From positions 2,294,001 through 2,358,000 of the forward strand of contig CAWILH010000002.1 of the NCBI GenBank assembly GCA_963836915.1: DNA of 64,000 nt, written 5' to 3'. Both the position numbers and the translations under genes were made by a program. Below the pieces are notes generated by a model. It did no database searches, was not told where the DNA came from, and saw only the letters and a list, made by a program, of their open reading frames with translations. Position 1 is the stretch's first letter, and each line of letters opens with the position of its first letter. The stretch comes from Cryomorpha sp963836915 (GTDB taxonomy: Bacteria > Bacteroidota > Bacteroidia > Flavobacteriales_D > Cryomorphaceae). This document shows, one piece after another, positions 63,977-64,000 of the stretch.

Positions 63977-64000
63977 ACGTCTGCAGTAAAACCCGCGGTG

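Overview
The window comes from the chromosome of a Bacteroidota bacterium. The best evidence is the complete type IX secretion/gliding core (porP/sprF-gldK-gldL-gldM-gldN), a separate gldA, promoters of the Bacteroidota type (TTTG, about 19-21 bp, TAnnTTTG), a DUF7033-type polysaccharide deacetylase, the neighbourhood miaB / sigma-54 regulator / lptE / secG / groESL, and a very large RHS-repeat protein. The order or family cannot be fixed from the sequence alone; a Flavobacteriales- or Cytophagales-like lineage is plausible.

Layout. 1-3264 (minus): rsgA, dtd and a MazG-like pyrophosphohydrolase, with an acetyltransferase and a glycosyltransferase lying between dtd and mazG. 3398-5742 (plus): gldA and metK, the latter behind a structured leader. 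5909-8096 (minus): era-der. 8110-9617 (plus): a promoter, twelve tandem degenerate tRNA-fMet-like units, one intact initiator tRNA and a terminator, followed by a small GIY-YIG protein and a lipoprotein. 10710-15046 (minus): glycosyltransferase, polysaccharide deacetylase and ABC-F ATPase. 15114-20943 (minus): the T9SS operon, ending in a clear terminator. 21099-24615 (minus): an arginase-fold protein and topA. 25291-35191 (plus): an accessory locus with an outer-membrane-barrel-like protein, a 2623-residue RHS polymorphic-toxin-like protein with a putative JAB-like tip, and a secreted candidate immunity protein. 35280-35708 (minus): an XRE regulator with a duplicated tail fragment. 35846-45697 (plus): miaB, sigma-54 activator, lptE, a TPR-like protein, secG, groS, groL, a cytochrome-like lipoprotein and a two-component system. 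45780-49018: mixed genes including engB. 49227-63976 (plus): the division and cell wall (dcw) cluster mraZ-rsmH-ftsL-ftsI-murE-mraY-murD-[two stand-alone MurD C-terminal-domain proteins]-ftsW-murG-murC-ftsQ-ftsA; ftsZ would be expected just beyond the right edge.

The two most unusual features are the tandem tRNA-fMet-like array, which sits in a transcription unit of its own, and the pair of orphan MurD ligase-domain paralogues inside the dcw cluster. The RHS locus is a third accessory system of interest.

Nine single- or double-base frameshifts interrupt otherwise well-conserved genes, including groL (twice), topA and gldA. Several lie in short G/C or A runs. Because groL and topA are essential, most of these are probably sequencing or consensus errors, so the affected genes are listed across the break.
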